This document shows, one piece after another, positions 27,048 to 35,868 of a stretch of 64,000 nucleotides of DNA (the stretch's first letter is position 1; every line of letters starts with the position of its first letter). Below the pieces are notes generated by a model. The model was not told the origin of the DNA, did no database searches, and saw nothing but the letters and a program-made list of their open reading frames with translations. The translations under genes were made by a program, and so were the position numbers. This DNA comes from Gracilimonas sp017641085 (lineage in GTDB: Bacteria > Bacteroidota > Rhodothermia > Balneolales > Balneolaceae), in the NCBI RefSeq assembly GCF_046115515.1, contig NZ_CP175953.1, one strand, 5' to 3'.

Positions 27048-28260
27048 ATTTCCTGGTAAGTAGCACCGGAAGCTCTACATCAAAACGGTTCCCACGGTCC
27101 CCTTCATCGGAAATTGAAAAACTTCCACCCACTTTCTTGAGCAATCGGTGAATAGCGCTAAGGTTCATTGACGTTACTTTTTGATCGGACTCAAATTCAT
27201 TACTGAAAACCTGCCTGATTTGATTGTTCGTTAACTTGGAACCCGTATTTTTAATGGTGATTAACAAATGATTGGAACCGGAAGCACACCTGTATTCCTG
27301 CCTCACCATAATCATCTCACCCGGTAGTGTGAACCTAATCACGTTTGAAATAAGATTACCTATAACCGGCAGTACATTCTTTTTCGGAAACGGAAGATCC
27401 TCGCATTGAGGGTGATTTGCGATCGTCAGGTCGATATCATGTATATCAACCTGGGGTTTATATAGCTCACTTAATTTGGATTTCAAGCTTAGCAAAGTAA
27501 GCTCATTATCTTTTAATTTTCGCTCTTCATTCCTCTTTTTGTAGGACAGCCTTTTATTGGCAATGCCCAGTAAATTATCTCCTGCCTTTTCAATCAAATC
27601 AAGATAGCGGGTTATTTCACTTACCTTTTCATCGGTATCCTGATCTTTAATAAGCTGTACCAATCCAATTATGCCGCCAATAGGTCCGCGAATATCATGA
27701 TTTAACCTGCGTTTGAAATTATAGCCCGCAATCAACCTGCTTTCTAATTTCATAATTCGTTTTCGGGCTTCAAGCCGTTCCATAATCTCATCGGAAATAA
27801 TTCTGAGCTGTTCAGCTTTATCCGGGCTGATTTCTTTCTTACTTGGATCCAGCATGCACAGCGCCCCTATCTTGAATCCCTTATGGGTGATGAGAGGCAA
27901 CCCAAAATAGTATTTCAGTCTGGGAGGATAGGCTACATAGTCCCGCTCCTGAAATCTCCGGTCCTCGCTCAGGTCTTTTACTTCGAAAGCATGATCATTT
28001 AGAATGGTGTATTGGCAAATTCCTTCCTCTCTTGGCATTTGATGCACATCCAGACCATAGGAAGAGACGGTCCATTGAGTGAAGGAATCAATAATGTTAA
28101 CAAGACAGATCTCAGTTTGGGCAACTTTTGCAGCCAGCTTGGTTAAATCTTTAAGGGAATGACTTAACCCGGAGTAATCTAAATCAAATGCTGACAGTTC
28201 TACAATCCGCTCAAATTCCTTATCTGGAACGGGATTCATTACACTTGTTTCCATGCGCAC
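27046..28260 (-). CDS. GAF-domain sensor histidine kinase with a degenerate ATPase
   Basis: The 404-aa cytosolic sensor has an N-terminal GAF domain (about residues 30-165), a helical dimerisation segment with the phospho-acceptor H188 in LNHDIRGPIGG, and a C-terminal HATPase domain. The N box (NLISNVIRFT) is recognisable. The G1 box, usually DxGxG, is KNTGSKL without the aspartate, and the G2 box is weak. ATP binding may be altered, or it may be a sensor that acts through a partner. No membrane helix and no adjacent response regulator are present. The ligand is unknown. Confidence 0.8.
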   Translation of the reverse strand: MRMETSVMNPVPDKEFERIVELSAFDLDYSGLSHSLKDLTKLAAKVAQTEICLVNIIDSFTQWTVSSYGLDVHQMPREEGICQYTILNDHAFEVKDLSEDRRFQERDYVAYPPRLKYYFGLPLITHKGFKIGALCMLDPSKKEISPDKAEQLRIISDEIMERLEARKRIMKLESRLIAGYNFKRRLNHDIRGPIGGIIGLVQLIKDQDTDEKVSEITRYLDLIEKAGDNLLGIANKRLSYKKRNEERKLKDNELTLLSLKSKLSELYKPQVDIHDIDLTIANHPQCEDLPFPKKNVLPVIGNLISNVIRFTLPGEMIMVRQEYRCASGSNHLLITIKNTGSKLTNNQIRQVFSNEFESDQKVTSMNLSAIHRLLKKVGGSFSISDEGDRGNRFDVELPVLLTRK

Positions 28261-28348
28261 GCCAATTTGTTCTACAGATTATTCGTGTTATCGAACAAAT
28301 GCGTAAAAACTTAAGCCTTTATTCCGGAATTTTGTAAAGGATTACTGC

Positions 28349-29467
28349 TCAGAGAAGTTCGAAATTCTTTCCTGCTTTTTGCAGAACTACCCCATCCATT
28401 TCCAGCTGAAGAAGGGAAACCAATAACCGGCTGGTATTCACTCCTATGGCATCACTTAAATCATCGACCTGAAAGGGTTTTTCTTCCAGCGCCTCGCAGA
28501 TTTTAACGGCTGTTTCATCCAGCTCTCTATCGCGCCAGCTTACTTTTTTCTCTTCCTGAACTGATGACTCCGGGGAATGTTCTATGGGCAGCTCTTCCAG
28601 AATATCATCCACGGTTTGTACCAGTTTAGCCGCGCCTCTCTTAATAAGGTAATTACATCCGGTTCCTGATGGATTGCCCAACGGGTGGGGCACTGCAAAC
28701 ACTTCCCGGTTTTGGTCGAGGCCAAGATCAGCTGTGATCATACTTCCCCCCTTCAGGCCCGATTCCACCACTAAAACTCCCAGGCTCATCCCACTTACAA
28801 TTCGGTTCCGGACCGGGAAGTTACCGGCATCAGGATTAGTACCCGGTGGAAACTCGGTGATCACGGCCCCACCTGATTTCACAATTCGATTCGCTAAATC
28901 AGCATTCTTTTTGGGATACAGGTTGTCAATTCCAGAACCCAATACGGCAACAGTCGGTGTTTTAAACTCTATGGCCGTTTGATGTGCGATGGAATCAATT
29001 CCATAGGCCAGGCCACTGAAAATACAGAGTCCATGCTCCGCCAGCTCACCGGTCAACTTCTTTGCCATATTCCGGCCATAGGCTGAAGTATTTCGGGTGC
29101 CTACCACGGCTACTCCCGGTTTAGACAAAGCTTCTGAATTGCCTTTAAACCAAAACAAAGCGGGAGGATCATAAATCTGTTTTAACAACGGAGGGTATTC
29201 AGGATCAGCCAGAGTTATGATATTCGACCCACTTTTTTCCGTTTCTTCTAAAAGATGATCCACTTTTTCCCAATCGTCAAAGGAAAGGATAGAAAGAGCC
29301 GAAGCCTCTCCGATACCTTCAACCGATCTGAGTTTACGCTTCCCAAGGCTGAATATCTCCTCAGGATCATCGGTGTTTTTTAGCAGTTTATAAATGCGCC
29401 GGCTTCCAAAGCCCGGTATTAAGCTCAGCGCAGCCAGTACCCTATGTTTCTTCTTTTTCTTTCCCAT
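28349..29467 (-). CDS. dprA: DNA processing protein DprA
   Basis: DprA loads RecA on single-stranded DNA that enters during natural transformation. The 372 aa contain an N-terminal helix-hairpin-helix-like segment (LSLIPGFGSRRIYKLL, then VEGIGEASA), the Rossmann core (VVGTRNTSAYGRNMAKKL to GGSMITADLG) and a C-terminal winged-helix DML1-like domain (about 310-372). No other competence genes are in this window. Its start overlaps the end of obgE by 26 bases, so the two are cotranscribed with translation coupled. Confidence 0.95.
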   Translation of the reverse strand: MGKKKKKHRVLAALSLIPGFGSRRIYKLLKNTDDPEEIFSLGKRKLRSVEGIGEASALSILSFDDWEKVDHLLEETEKSGSNIITLADPEYPPLLKQIYDPPALFWFKGNSEALSKPGVAVVGTRNTSAYGRNMAKKLTGELAEHGLCIFSGLAYGIDSIAHQTAIEFKTPTVAVLGSGIDNLYPKKNADLANRIVKSGGAVITEFPPGTNPDAGNFPVRNRIVSGMSLGVLVVESGLKGGSMITADLGLDQNREVFAVPHPLGNPSGTGCNYLIKRGAAKLVQTVDDILEELPIEHSPESSVQEEKKVSWRDRELDETAVKICEALEEKPFQVDDLSDAIGVNTSRLLVSLLQLEMDGVVLQKAGKNFELL

Positions 29468-30440
29468 GTTGAATGTATTCCCATAATTTCTCTCTCAGCT
29501 CATCTACCCCATGACCTGTGGCTGACGAAATAGGAATAACGGGAATTTCATCATCAAAGTGAAGCTCTTCTTCTAACTCAAACCCTTGTTTTAAATCCAT
29601 CTTGGTGATGGCAAGAATGCGCGGCTTATCAAGCAGGTCTTTCCGGTAAGATTTCAGCTCACTCAGCAGCGCCTCGTATTCATACTTGATATCCGTCATA
29701 ACGCTGACCATAAACAGCAGCACATTATTACGTTCTATATGCCGGAGAAACTGAATCCCCAGCCCTTTCCCCTCATGGGCTTCTTCAATAATTCCGGGAA
29801 TATCTGCCATTACAAAACTCCGAAAATCCTCAAACTTCACCACTCCAAGATTAGGCTCCAGCGTGGTAAAAGGATAATCAGCAATCTTAGGCTTTGCATG
29901 AGACAGTGCTGAAAGTAAAGTGCTCTTTCCTGCATTTGGGAAACCCACCAGGCCAACATCTGCAATCAGTTTTAGTTCCAGTTCAACGGCACGTTCTTCA
30001 CCGGGTTTACCTTCCTGAGCATGTTGTGGAGTTTGGTTGGTAGAGCTGCGAAAATGCCAGTTTCCCAGACCGCCTTTGCCACCCTTGGCAATCACCAGTT
30101 TTTCTTCATGGTGGGTAATTTCCCCGAGTCTTTCTTTGGTGTCAGCATCAAATACAACCGTACCGAGCGGTACTTCCAGGAGCTCATCTTCGCCTGCAGC
30201 ACCAGAGCTTTTACTCTTTGAACCGTTCTCCCCATTCCCGGCTTTCACATATTTTCGATACCGAAGGTCAAGAATGGTATTCAGTTGTTCATTCCCAACC
30301 AGGATAACGTCGCCGCCCTTTCCGCCATCTCCGCCGTCAGGACCTCCTTTGGGGACATACTTTTCCCGTCTGAAGTGAGCAGAGCCATCTCCACCCCTTC
30401 CGGCCGTTACATAAATTTTAGCGTAGTCAGCAAAGCGCAT
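29442..30440 (-). CDS. obgE: Obg/CgtA-family GTPase
   Basis: This conserved GTPase of 332 aa assists 50S ribosome assembly and stress control. The Gly-rich Obg fold (residues 1-158, GGDGSAHFRREKYVPKGGPD and similar stretches) precedes the G domain. There, G1 is GFPNAGKST, G3 is DIPG and G4 is TKMD. The C-terminal OCT domain found in some species is missing, as is common in this group. It is upstream of dprA on the same strand. Confidence 0.96.
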   Translation of the reverse strand: MRFADYAKIYVTAGRGGDGSAHFRREKYVPKGGPDGGDGGKGGDVILVGNEQLNTILDLRYRKYVKAGNGENGSKSKSSGAAGEDELLEVPLGTVVFDADTKERLGEITHHEEKLVIAKGGKGGLGNWHFRSSTNQTPQHAQEGKPGEERAVELELKLIADVGLVGFPNAGKSTLLSALSHAKPKIADYPFTTLEPNLGVVKFEDFRSFVMADIPGIIEEAHEGKGLGIQFLRHIERNNVLLFMVSVMTDIKYEYEALLSELKSYRKDLLDKPRILAITKMDLKQGFELEEELHFDDEIPVIPISSATGHGVDELREKLWEYIQHGKEKEET

Positions 30441-30504
30441 AAAGTGTTTTTTCTTTCGGTCAAAAGTACTTAATCAAAAGCACATTTAGATTTTCGGTAT
30501 CCTG

Positions 30505-30527
30505 ATCTCGGGCTTTCGCCTCGAGAT
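30505..30527. repeat. Hairpin between the peptidase and obgE genes
   Basis: ATCTCGGG pairs with TCTCGAGAT-type bases over eight positions (one G-T pair), with a loop of CTTTCGC. It lies in the 101-base gap upstream of obgE and downstream of the DPP IV-like gene. It has no T-run, so it looks like a dispersed palindrome more than a terminator. Confidence 0.4.
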
Positions 30528-30541
30528 GGCACCTGGCTTAT

Positions 30542-32719
30542 TTATAAATTTTCAAAAACGAAGTCACTCATCAGCTGATAGAGATGCTTTCTTGCATTTC
30601 CACCATAAATACTATGAGCTTTGTTGGGATAAATCATGGTTTCAAAGTCAACGTCAGCCTCTATCAACGCATCTATCATTTCAACAGAATTCTGGAAGTG
30701 AACGTTGTCATCCCCGGTACCATGAATCAGTAAATAATTGCCTGTAATCTGATCCACTTTTGTCAGGGGCGCCCCTTTGTTATATCCTTCAGGATTCATT
30801 TGAGGAGTCTGCATGTATCGTTCGGTGTAGATGGTATCATAAAAACGCCAGCTGGTGACCGGTGCTACCGCAATGGCCGTAGTAAATATGTCAGAACCTT
30901 CAGCCAATGCTAACGATGACATATACCCGCCATAACTCCAGCCCCAAATTCCGATGCGGTTTTCGTCAACATACGGCCATTCTGCAATTTGTTTGGCAGC
31001 TGCGATCTGATCAGCCGTTTCTAACTGGCCCAGTTTTTTATACACCTGTTTTTTGAATTGCCGGCCGCGGGCACCTGTTCCCCGGTTGTCTACTGAAACC
31101 ACTACATACCCCTGATTTGCAAGATACTGATGCCACATGGGGCGCTGTCCGCTTCCAAAAGCTTTTGTTACTGTCTGGCTGCCGGGGCCACCATATACAT
31201 ACATAAGCACAGGGTATTTCTTGTTTGAATCGAAATCTACCGGTTTCAGTACATAAGCATTCAGGCTGGTGCCATTAACGTCCAGAGTAAAAAATTCTTT
31301 TTCTACATAGCTGTATTCTTCCAGGGTCTTGCTCAGGCCGGTATTGTCCTCGATAGTTCTCACACTTCGGCCATTACTTCGATGCAGACTTACCACAGGA
31401 GGCTTATTATAATCTGACCAGGTATCTATATAGTATTTGAAGTCCCTGCTCATATTTATGTCATGCCAGCCATCTCCTTTCGTCAGCTTCTCTTTTTTCT
31501 TTCCATCAATCCTGATGCTGTACAAATGGCGTTCCTGTGGCGACTGCTCGGCACTCACGTAGTACAACTCATACATCCGTTCGTTATGTCCAATCAGTTC
31601 GGTTACGTCCCAGTTGCCGGATGTAATCTGTTCAAGCTGTCTGCCCTGCATGTTATACAGGTACACATGGTTATAACCGCTCTTATCGCTGGTGGTTATA
31701 AACTGCTCTCCGTTACTTAAAAAATAAAGGTCATCGTGTACATCCAGCCAGGTATCGCTTTGCTCTGTGAGGATTACTCTTGTTGAACCGGTTTCTGCAT
31801 TGGCGATCAGTAAGTCCTGCTTATTCTGCAGCCGGTTCATACGGCGGATAGCCAATTGGTTGTTATCCCGGGTCCAGTTTATTCGCGGGATGTACTGATC
31901 GGTCTCCTCTCCTACATCCATCTTCACTGTTTCACCGGAATCAATGTGGTACACATGAATGGATACAATGGAATTCTGCTCTCCGGCCTTTGGATATTTA
32001 AACTCTACTTCTTCGGGATAGAGAGAACCCCAGTTGGTCATAAAAAATTCTTTCACCCGCTCTTCATCGAAGCGGTAAAAAGCGATCCGGTCTCCCTCGG
32101 GCGACCAAAACCAGGCTTTGGCAAAACCAAACTCTTCTTCATACACCCAGTCGGAGGCACCGTTAATAATCTTGTTGAACTCACCATCAGAGGTGATTTG
32201 AGTTTCTTCGCCGGTCGATAAATCAACCCAAAACAAATTATTGTTTCGCACAAAAGCGGCACGATCGGCTGAAGGTGACAGTTCAGCATATTGTTGTTTC
32301 TCATCTGATGCCGTCAGCTTCGAAAAACCCCCTGACTCAAATTCATACACATAATAATTCTCGCGGGTACTTCGGCGCCAGATTTGTTCCACATCGGTTT
32401 TTATCAGCAGCTTCGATTCATCCGAAGAAAACTGATAACCCTGCACACGAATGGTATCACCGTCCGCATCAGTAAAATCATTACCGTTGAATAATACCTC
32501 TTCAGAACCATCCACGATGTTATAGCGAATGATTTGATTGTTACGGGTAGCCGAATAGTATTCGCCGTCATTCATCCAGCGAACATTTTGCACGTTATTT
32601 GGAGAAAACGTGCCGTCGAAAATATGTTCAAACTCGATAGCTTTTTTGTCCTGAGCAACGGTAGCCGTAGCAACAGAACAAAGCGCCAACAATATAATTG
32701 AGAGTCTAAGTGCCTTCAT
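30542..32719 (-). CDS. Secreted dipeptidyl peptidase IV-like S9 serine peptidase
   Basis: The 725-aa enzyme has a signal peptide (to about residue 22, ending TVAQ), an eight-bladed propeller with DPP IV-type repeats (about 40-470), and a C-terminal alpha/beta hydrolase. The nucleophile serine is in GWSYGGYMSS, the aspartate in GTGDDNVHFQ and the histidine in NKAHSIYGG. It should cleave X-Pro or X-Ala dipeptides in the periplasm for amino acid uptake. The DWVYEEEFG segment in the propeller (about residue 195) is the Glu motif that binds the peptide N-terminus. It is monocistronic. Confidence 0.94.
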   Translation of the reverse strand: MKALRLSIILLALCSVATATVAQDKKAIEFEHIFDGTFSPNNVQNVRWMNDGEYYSATRNNQIIRYNIVDGSEEVLFNGNDFTDADGDTIRVQGYQFSSDESKLLIKTDVEQIWRRSTRENYYVYEFESGGFSKLTASDEKQQYAELSPSADRAAFVRNNNLFWVDLSTGEETQITSDGEFNKIINGASDWVYEEEFGFAKAWFWSPEGDRIAFYRFDEERVKEFFMTNWGSLYPEEVEFKYPKAGEQNSIVSIHVYHIDSGETVKMDVGEETDQYIPRINWTRDNNQLAIRRMNRLQNKQDLLIANAETGSTRVILTEQSDTWLDVHDDLYFLSNGEQFITTSDKSGYNHVYLYNMQGRQLEQITSGNWDVTELIGHNERMYELYYVSAEQSPQERHLYSIRIDGKKKEKLTKGDGWHDINMSRDFKYYIDTWSDYNKPPVVSLHRSNGRSVRTIEDNTGLSKTLEEYSYVEKEFFTLDVNGTSLNAYVLKPVDFDSNKKYPVLMYVYGGPGSQTVTKAFGSGQRPMWHQYLANQGYVVVSVDNRGTGARGRQFKKQVYKKLGQLETADQIAAAKQIAEWPYVDENRIGIWGWSYGGYMSSLALAEGSDIFTTAIAVAPVTSWRFYDTIYTERYMQTPQMNPEGYNKGAPLTKVDQITGNYLLIHGTGDDNVHFQNSVEMIDALIEADVDFETMIYPNKAHSIYGGNARKHLYQLMSDFVFENL

Positions 32720-32793
32720 AAATGATAAATTTGGGTTAAAAAAGAAAAGAACGCCGGTTGAGCATTCTTTTCTGTTGTAAAGTTTAATAAGGT

Positions 32794-33639
32794 TTAGTTC
32801 TTATGGAGAACCAGTTTCAGCAGTTTGGTAAGCTTTGCTTTCATCTTGGTTCGTGGGAGAATGAAATCCAGAAATCCATGCTCCAGCAGGTACTCTGCCG
32901 TTTGGAAGCCTTCCGGAAGATCTCTGCCGATAGTCTGCCTGATTACACGCGGCCCGGCAAATCCAATCAAAGCGCCGGGTTCAGCGATATTAAAATCACC
33001 CAGCATTGCATAACTGGCGGTTACCCCTCCGGTAGTCGGGTCTGTCATATAAGAAATGTAAGGAATTCCGGCTTCTTCAAGCTGGGCCAATTTGGCTGAT
33101 GTTTTAGCCATCTGCATCAAGCTGAGTACACTTTCCATCATACGGGCGCCACCGGTTTGGGAGATAATCATCAGCGGGATTTTATTCTCACGGGCGTAAT
33201 CGATCGCAACACCCAGTCGCTCGCCCACAACCGATCCCATACTTCCTCCGATAAAAGAGAAATCCATACAGGCCACAACCAGGTCGAGCTTATTCATTTT
33301 GCCCACTCCAACTCGTGCGGCATCACTTAACCCGGTCTTTTCCTGATACTCTTCCAGCCGGTCTTTGTATTTCTTTCGGTCTTCAAACTCCAGCGGATCG
33401 GTAGGCTGAATTTCTTGCCCGATTTCCTTGAATTTTCCTTTATCAAAGATAATCTCAAAGTACTTCTCACTTCCAATTCTGAAATGATAGCCACTCAGAG
33501 GATCTACCCAGAGATTATCCTCCAGCTCGCGCTTATGGATTGTTTCACCGGTTGTAGGAACTTTAATCCAAACCCCTTCCGGCATTTCCTTTTTGGTGTT
33601 GGTCTGGATGTTTTCGTCTTTTCTTTTAAACCAGGACAT
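32794..33639 (-). CDS. accD: Acetyl-CoA carboxylase carboxyltransferase subunit beta, without zinc-ribbon cysteines
   Basis: AccD pairs with AccA to move carboxyl from carboxybiotin to acetyl-CoA, the first step of fatty acid synthesis. The 281 aa contain the crotonase-type core with FSFIGGSMGSVVGER, ISQTGGARMMES and PTTGGVTASYA. The family's N-terminal CxxC...CxxC zinc ribbon is aligned here to residues 27, 30, 46 and 49. In this protein those are Val, Thr, Asp and Ser, so no zinc site can form. The surrounding residues (WIK, ELEDNLWV, YHFRIG) are kept, which points to real AccD. The same loss is, as I recall, common in Bacteroidota. No accA is nearby. Confidence 0.93.
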   Translation of the reverse strand: MSWFKRKDENIQTNTKKEMPEGVWIKVPTTGETIHKRELEDNLWVDPLSGYHFRIGSEKYFEIIFDKGKFKEIGQEIQPTDPLEFEDRKKYKDRLEEYQEKTGLSDAARVGVGKMNKLDLVVACMDFSFIGGSMGSVVGERLGVAIDYARENKIPLMIISQTGGARMMESVLSLMQMAKTSAKLAQLEEAGIPYISYMTDPTTGGVTASYAMLGDFNIAEPGALIGFAGPRVIRQTIGRDLPEGFQTAEYLLEHGFLDFILPRTKMKAKLTKLLKLVLHKN

Positions 33640-33705
33640 AAACTGTGTTTTGTGAATTTTTCAGAGAGATAAAATAAAGATTCTGAGGGTTAATTCTGAA
33701 TCTGT

Positions 33706-34361
33706 TTATACGGATGTATTATTAACCTGACTACTGCTCAAATAATTTGATTCCAGCTCTTCAGCCGTGGTTTTCTTGAAAAACTGTTTCCCCGATGAGC
33801 TATTGAAAAGAGCTATCAGAGCATTAGCCGAAATGTTTGTGGTTTCCAGCACTTCAAGTCCTTCCAATTTGTCTTTATGTAAACGGCCAATTCCGGTCCC
33901 GATAATCTTCTCACCAGAATTCAGCATCGGCTCAATTTCAGTAAGCTCAAGAATTTCTGACCCGGAAGAAGCTGTAAGCTTTCCCCCACCTCAAACTTTT
34001 GATGGTATAAGTGCTTCCGCCGTGCATTAATTACAGCATGAACGGTTCCCTCACCGGCTGATTGCGCAAAGCCTGCCAGCGTATTGCCGGCATAAACATC
34101 GACATTCAAACCAAACAGCATTCCTTTGACCGCACTGGCAGCAATTCGGAGCCCCGTGTAGGAACCGGGACCTGTACTCACCAAAGCAGCATCCAGGTCA
34201 GCTATACTAAAGTCATGCTCCTTCATCAATTCCCGGACGTAGAGAAACAACAGTTCGGAATGTGAACCTTTTCGCTCCGTTCTTTTCTCGTGGATCTCCC
34301 CTCCATCATCCTGAAAGGAAACCGAGCAAATGTTTGTAGCTGTTTCGAAAGCGAGTATCAT
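33706..34361 (-). pseudogene. tsaB: TsaB (t6A synthesis), interrupted by one frameshift
   Basis: TsaB is the scaffold subunit of the complex that makes N6-threonylcarbamoyladenosine in tRNA. The first part (ILAFETATNICSVSF, then STGPGSYTGLRIAASAVKG) reads to about residue 126. The C-terminal part (from GKLTASSGSEILELTEIEP on) continues in another frame. The break is at a run of five G on the coding strand (33983-33987); one more base restores a single reading frame. TsaB is normally essential, so a sequence error is more likely than a dead gene. It lies just downstream of the pyrC/TsaB gap and upstream of accD. Confidence 0.85.
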
Positions 34362-34430
34362 AAATGATTACTAAAAAGTCATTATCTGACAGTTAAGATC
34401 TGTCTTTGTTTTTACATCCGGATTACTGCC

Positions 34431-34450
34431 CTGCCTGTTTCAGCAGGCAA
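34431..34450 (-). terminator. Hairpin downstream of pyrC
   Basis: TGCCTG and CAGGCA form a perfect 6-bp stem with a 6-base loop, 28 bases past the pyrC stop codon on its strand. There is no T-run, so its strength as a terminator is doubtful. Confidence 0.35.
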
Positions 34451-34477
34451 GCTTTGCAGGAATGAACGGTATGAATA

Positions 34478-35758
34478 CTATCTCAGCTCGTTAAGCACCA
34501 ACTGTCCTTTATTGAAAATCCCAACGGCTCTACCCTTCAACGGTTTATCCAGGTAGGGAGAGTTCTTTGATTTGGATCGAACGTTTTTCGGAGTGAAGGT
34601 CCATTCTTCTTCGGTATTGAAGAAGGTGAGGTTGGCTTTAGCTCCCTCTTTAATCTCCGGAGATTCCAGGTTCAGAATCTTACGCGGATTATATACCAGT
34701 TTATCCATCAGCTGCTGCAAATCCAGTTTCTTGGTTTGAAGCAACCGCTGATTCGTTATCGACCATGCCGTTTCCAGCCCAATAATTCCATTGGGAGCGT
34801 AAATGAATTCTACTTCTTTCTCCTCGATGGCGTGCGGTGCATGATCGGTACAAATGGCATCGATAGTTCCATCCACCAAGCCTTCTACCATAGCATCCAC
34901 ATCTTCCTGAGTTCGAAGCGGTGGGTGCATTTTAAAGTTGGTGTCAAAATGCTGCTTCTCAATTTCTTCATCGGTCAGATCAAAGTGATGCGCACAGACT
35001 TCCGTAGTTACGTTAATTCCTTTCTTCTTAGCCTGACGCACCAAATCTACCGCCCCTTTGGTACTGATGTGCGCAACATGAATATGTCCACCGGTGTATT
35101 CTGCCAGCATGATATCGCGCGCAATCATCACTTCTTCGGCAATCCCCGGAGTTCCATCCAAACCGAGCCGGGTTGCTACCTTGCCTTCGTTCATATGTCC
35201 GGGACGGGAAAGGGCCAGATCTTCTTCATGATTGATAATAGGCAGGCCCAGCATCGACGAGTATTCCAAAGCCACGCGCATTACCTGTGAATCGTAAACC
35301 GGATCACCATCATCGCTAAAAGCAACCGCACCGCCATCTTTCAGGTCAGCCATTTCAGCAATGGATTTCCCTTTTCGCTCTTTGGTTACACACGCAATCG
35401 GGTGAACGTCCACCGGAAGCTTCTCGGATTTTTTGATAATGAACTCAACCACATCGCGGGTATGTGTTGCCGGTTTGGTGTTAGGCATACAAGCCACCGC
35501 CGTAAAACCGCCAAACGCAGCGGCATCGCATCCGGTTTTAATGGTCTCTTTGTGTTCAAACCCCGGCTCGCGCAAATGCACATGCATATCCATCCAGCCC
35601 GGAGAAACATAGGCTCCTTCAAAATCATGAGATTCCTCCCCTTTCCCGGCTTTAAGTCCACTGCCTATTTCTTTAATTACTCCTTCCTCAATACGGATAT
35701 CTACGATGTCTTTACCTTTATGAGAGTTACTAACGGGCTTCAGGTTTTTGAGGAGCAT
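34478..35758 (-). CDS. pyrC: Dihydroorotase
   Basis: This 426-aa amidohydrolase closes carbamoyl-aspartate to dihydroorotate in pyrimidine synthesis. The metal motif MDMHVHLREPG (about residues 56-66) is intact. It is followed by the later ligands in INHEED, HVAHISTKGA and CTDHAPH. The length and HLREPG motif place it in the longer type I dihydroorotase group. No other pyrimidine genes are adjacent. Inactive paralogues of this family (PyrC') exist in some bacteria, but here all metal residues are present. Confidence 0.93.
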   Translation of the reverse strand: MLLKNLKPVSNSHKGKDIVDIRIEEGVIKEIGSGLKAGKGEESHDFEGAYVSPGWMDMHVHLREPGFEHKETIKTGCDAAAFGGFTAVACMPNTKPATHTRDVVEFIIKKSEKLPVDVHPIACVTKERKGKSIAEMADLKDGGAVAFSDDGDPVYDSQVMRVALEYSSMLGLPIINHEEDLALSRPGHMNEGKVATRLGLDGTPGIAEEVMIARDIMLAEYTGGHIHVAHISTKGAVDLVRQAKKKGINVTTEVCAHHFDLTDEEIEKQHFDTNFKMHPPLRTQEDVDAMVEGLVDGTIDAICTDHAPHAIEEKEVEFIYAPNGIIGLETAWSITNQRLLQTKKLDLQQLMDKLVYNPRKILNLESPEIKEGAKANLTFFNTEEEWTFTPKNVRSKSKNSPYLDKPLKGRAVGIFNKGQLVLNELR

Positions 35759-35868
35759 GAATTTGTTTTTGAGCTTTCAAGTTCGACCGCAAATATACCG
35801 TGATTCGGTGCTAAAGCACAAAGGGACTTTGGGCGGGTTTATTTATTTCAAAACATCCATCAATGTAC

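Noticed and set aside
33706..34361. Programmed frameshifting in tsaB
   Set aside because: No slippery heptamer with a downstream pseudoknot is evident, and two other genes in the window show the same one-base loss, which favours sequence error.
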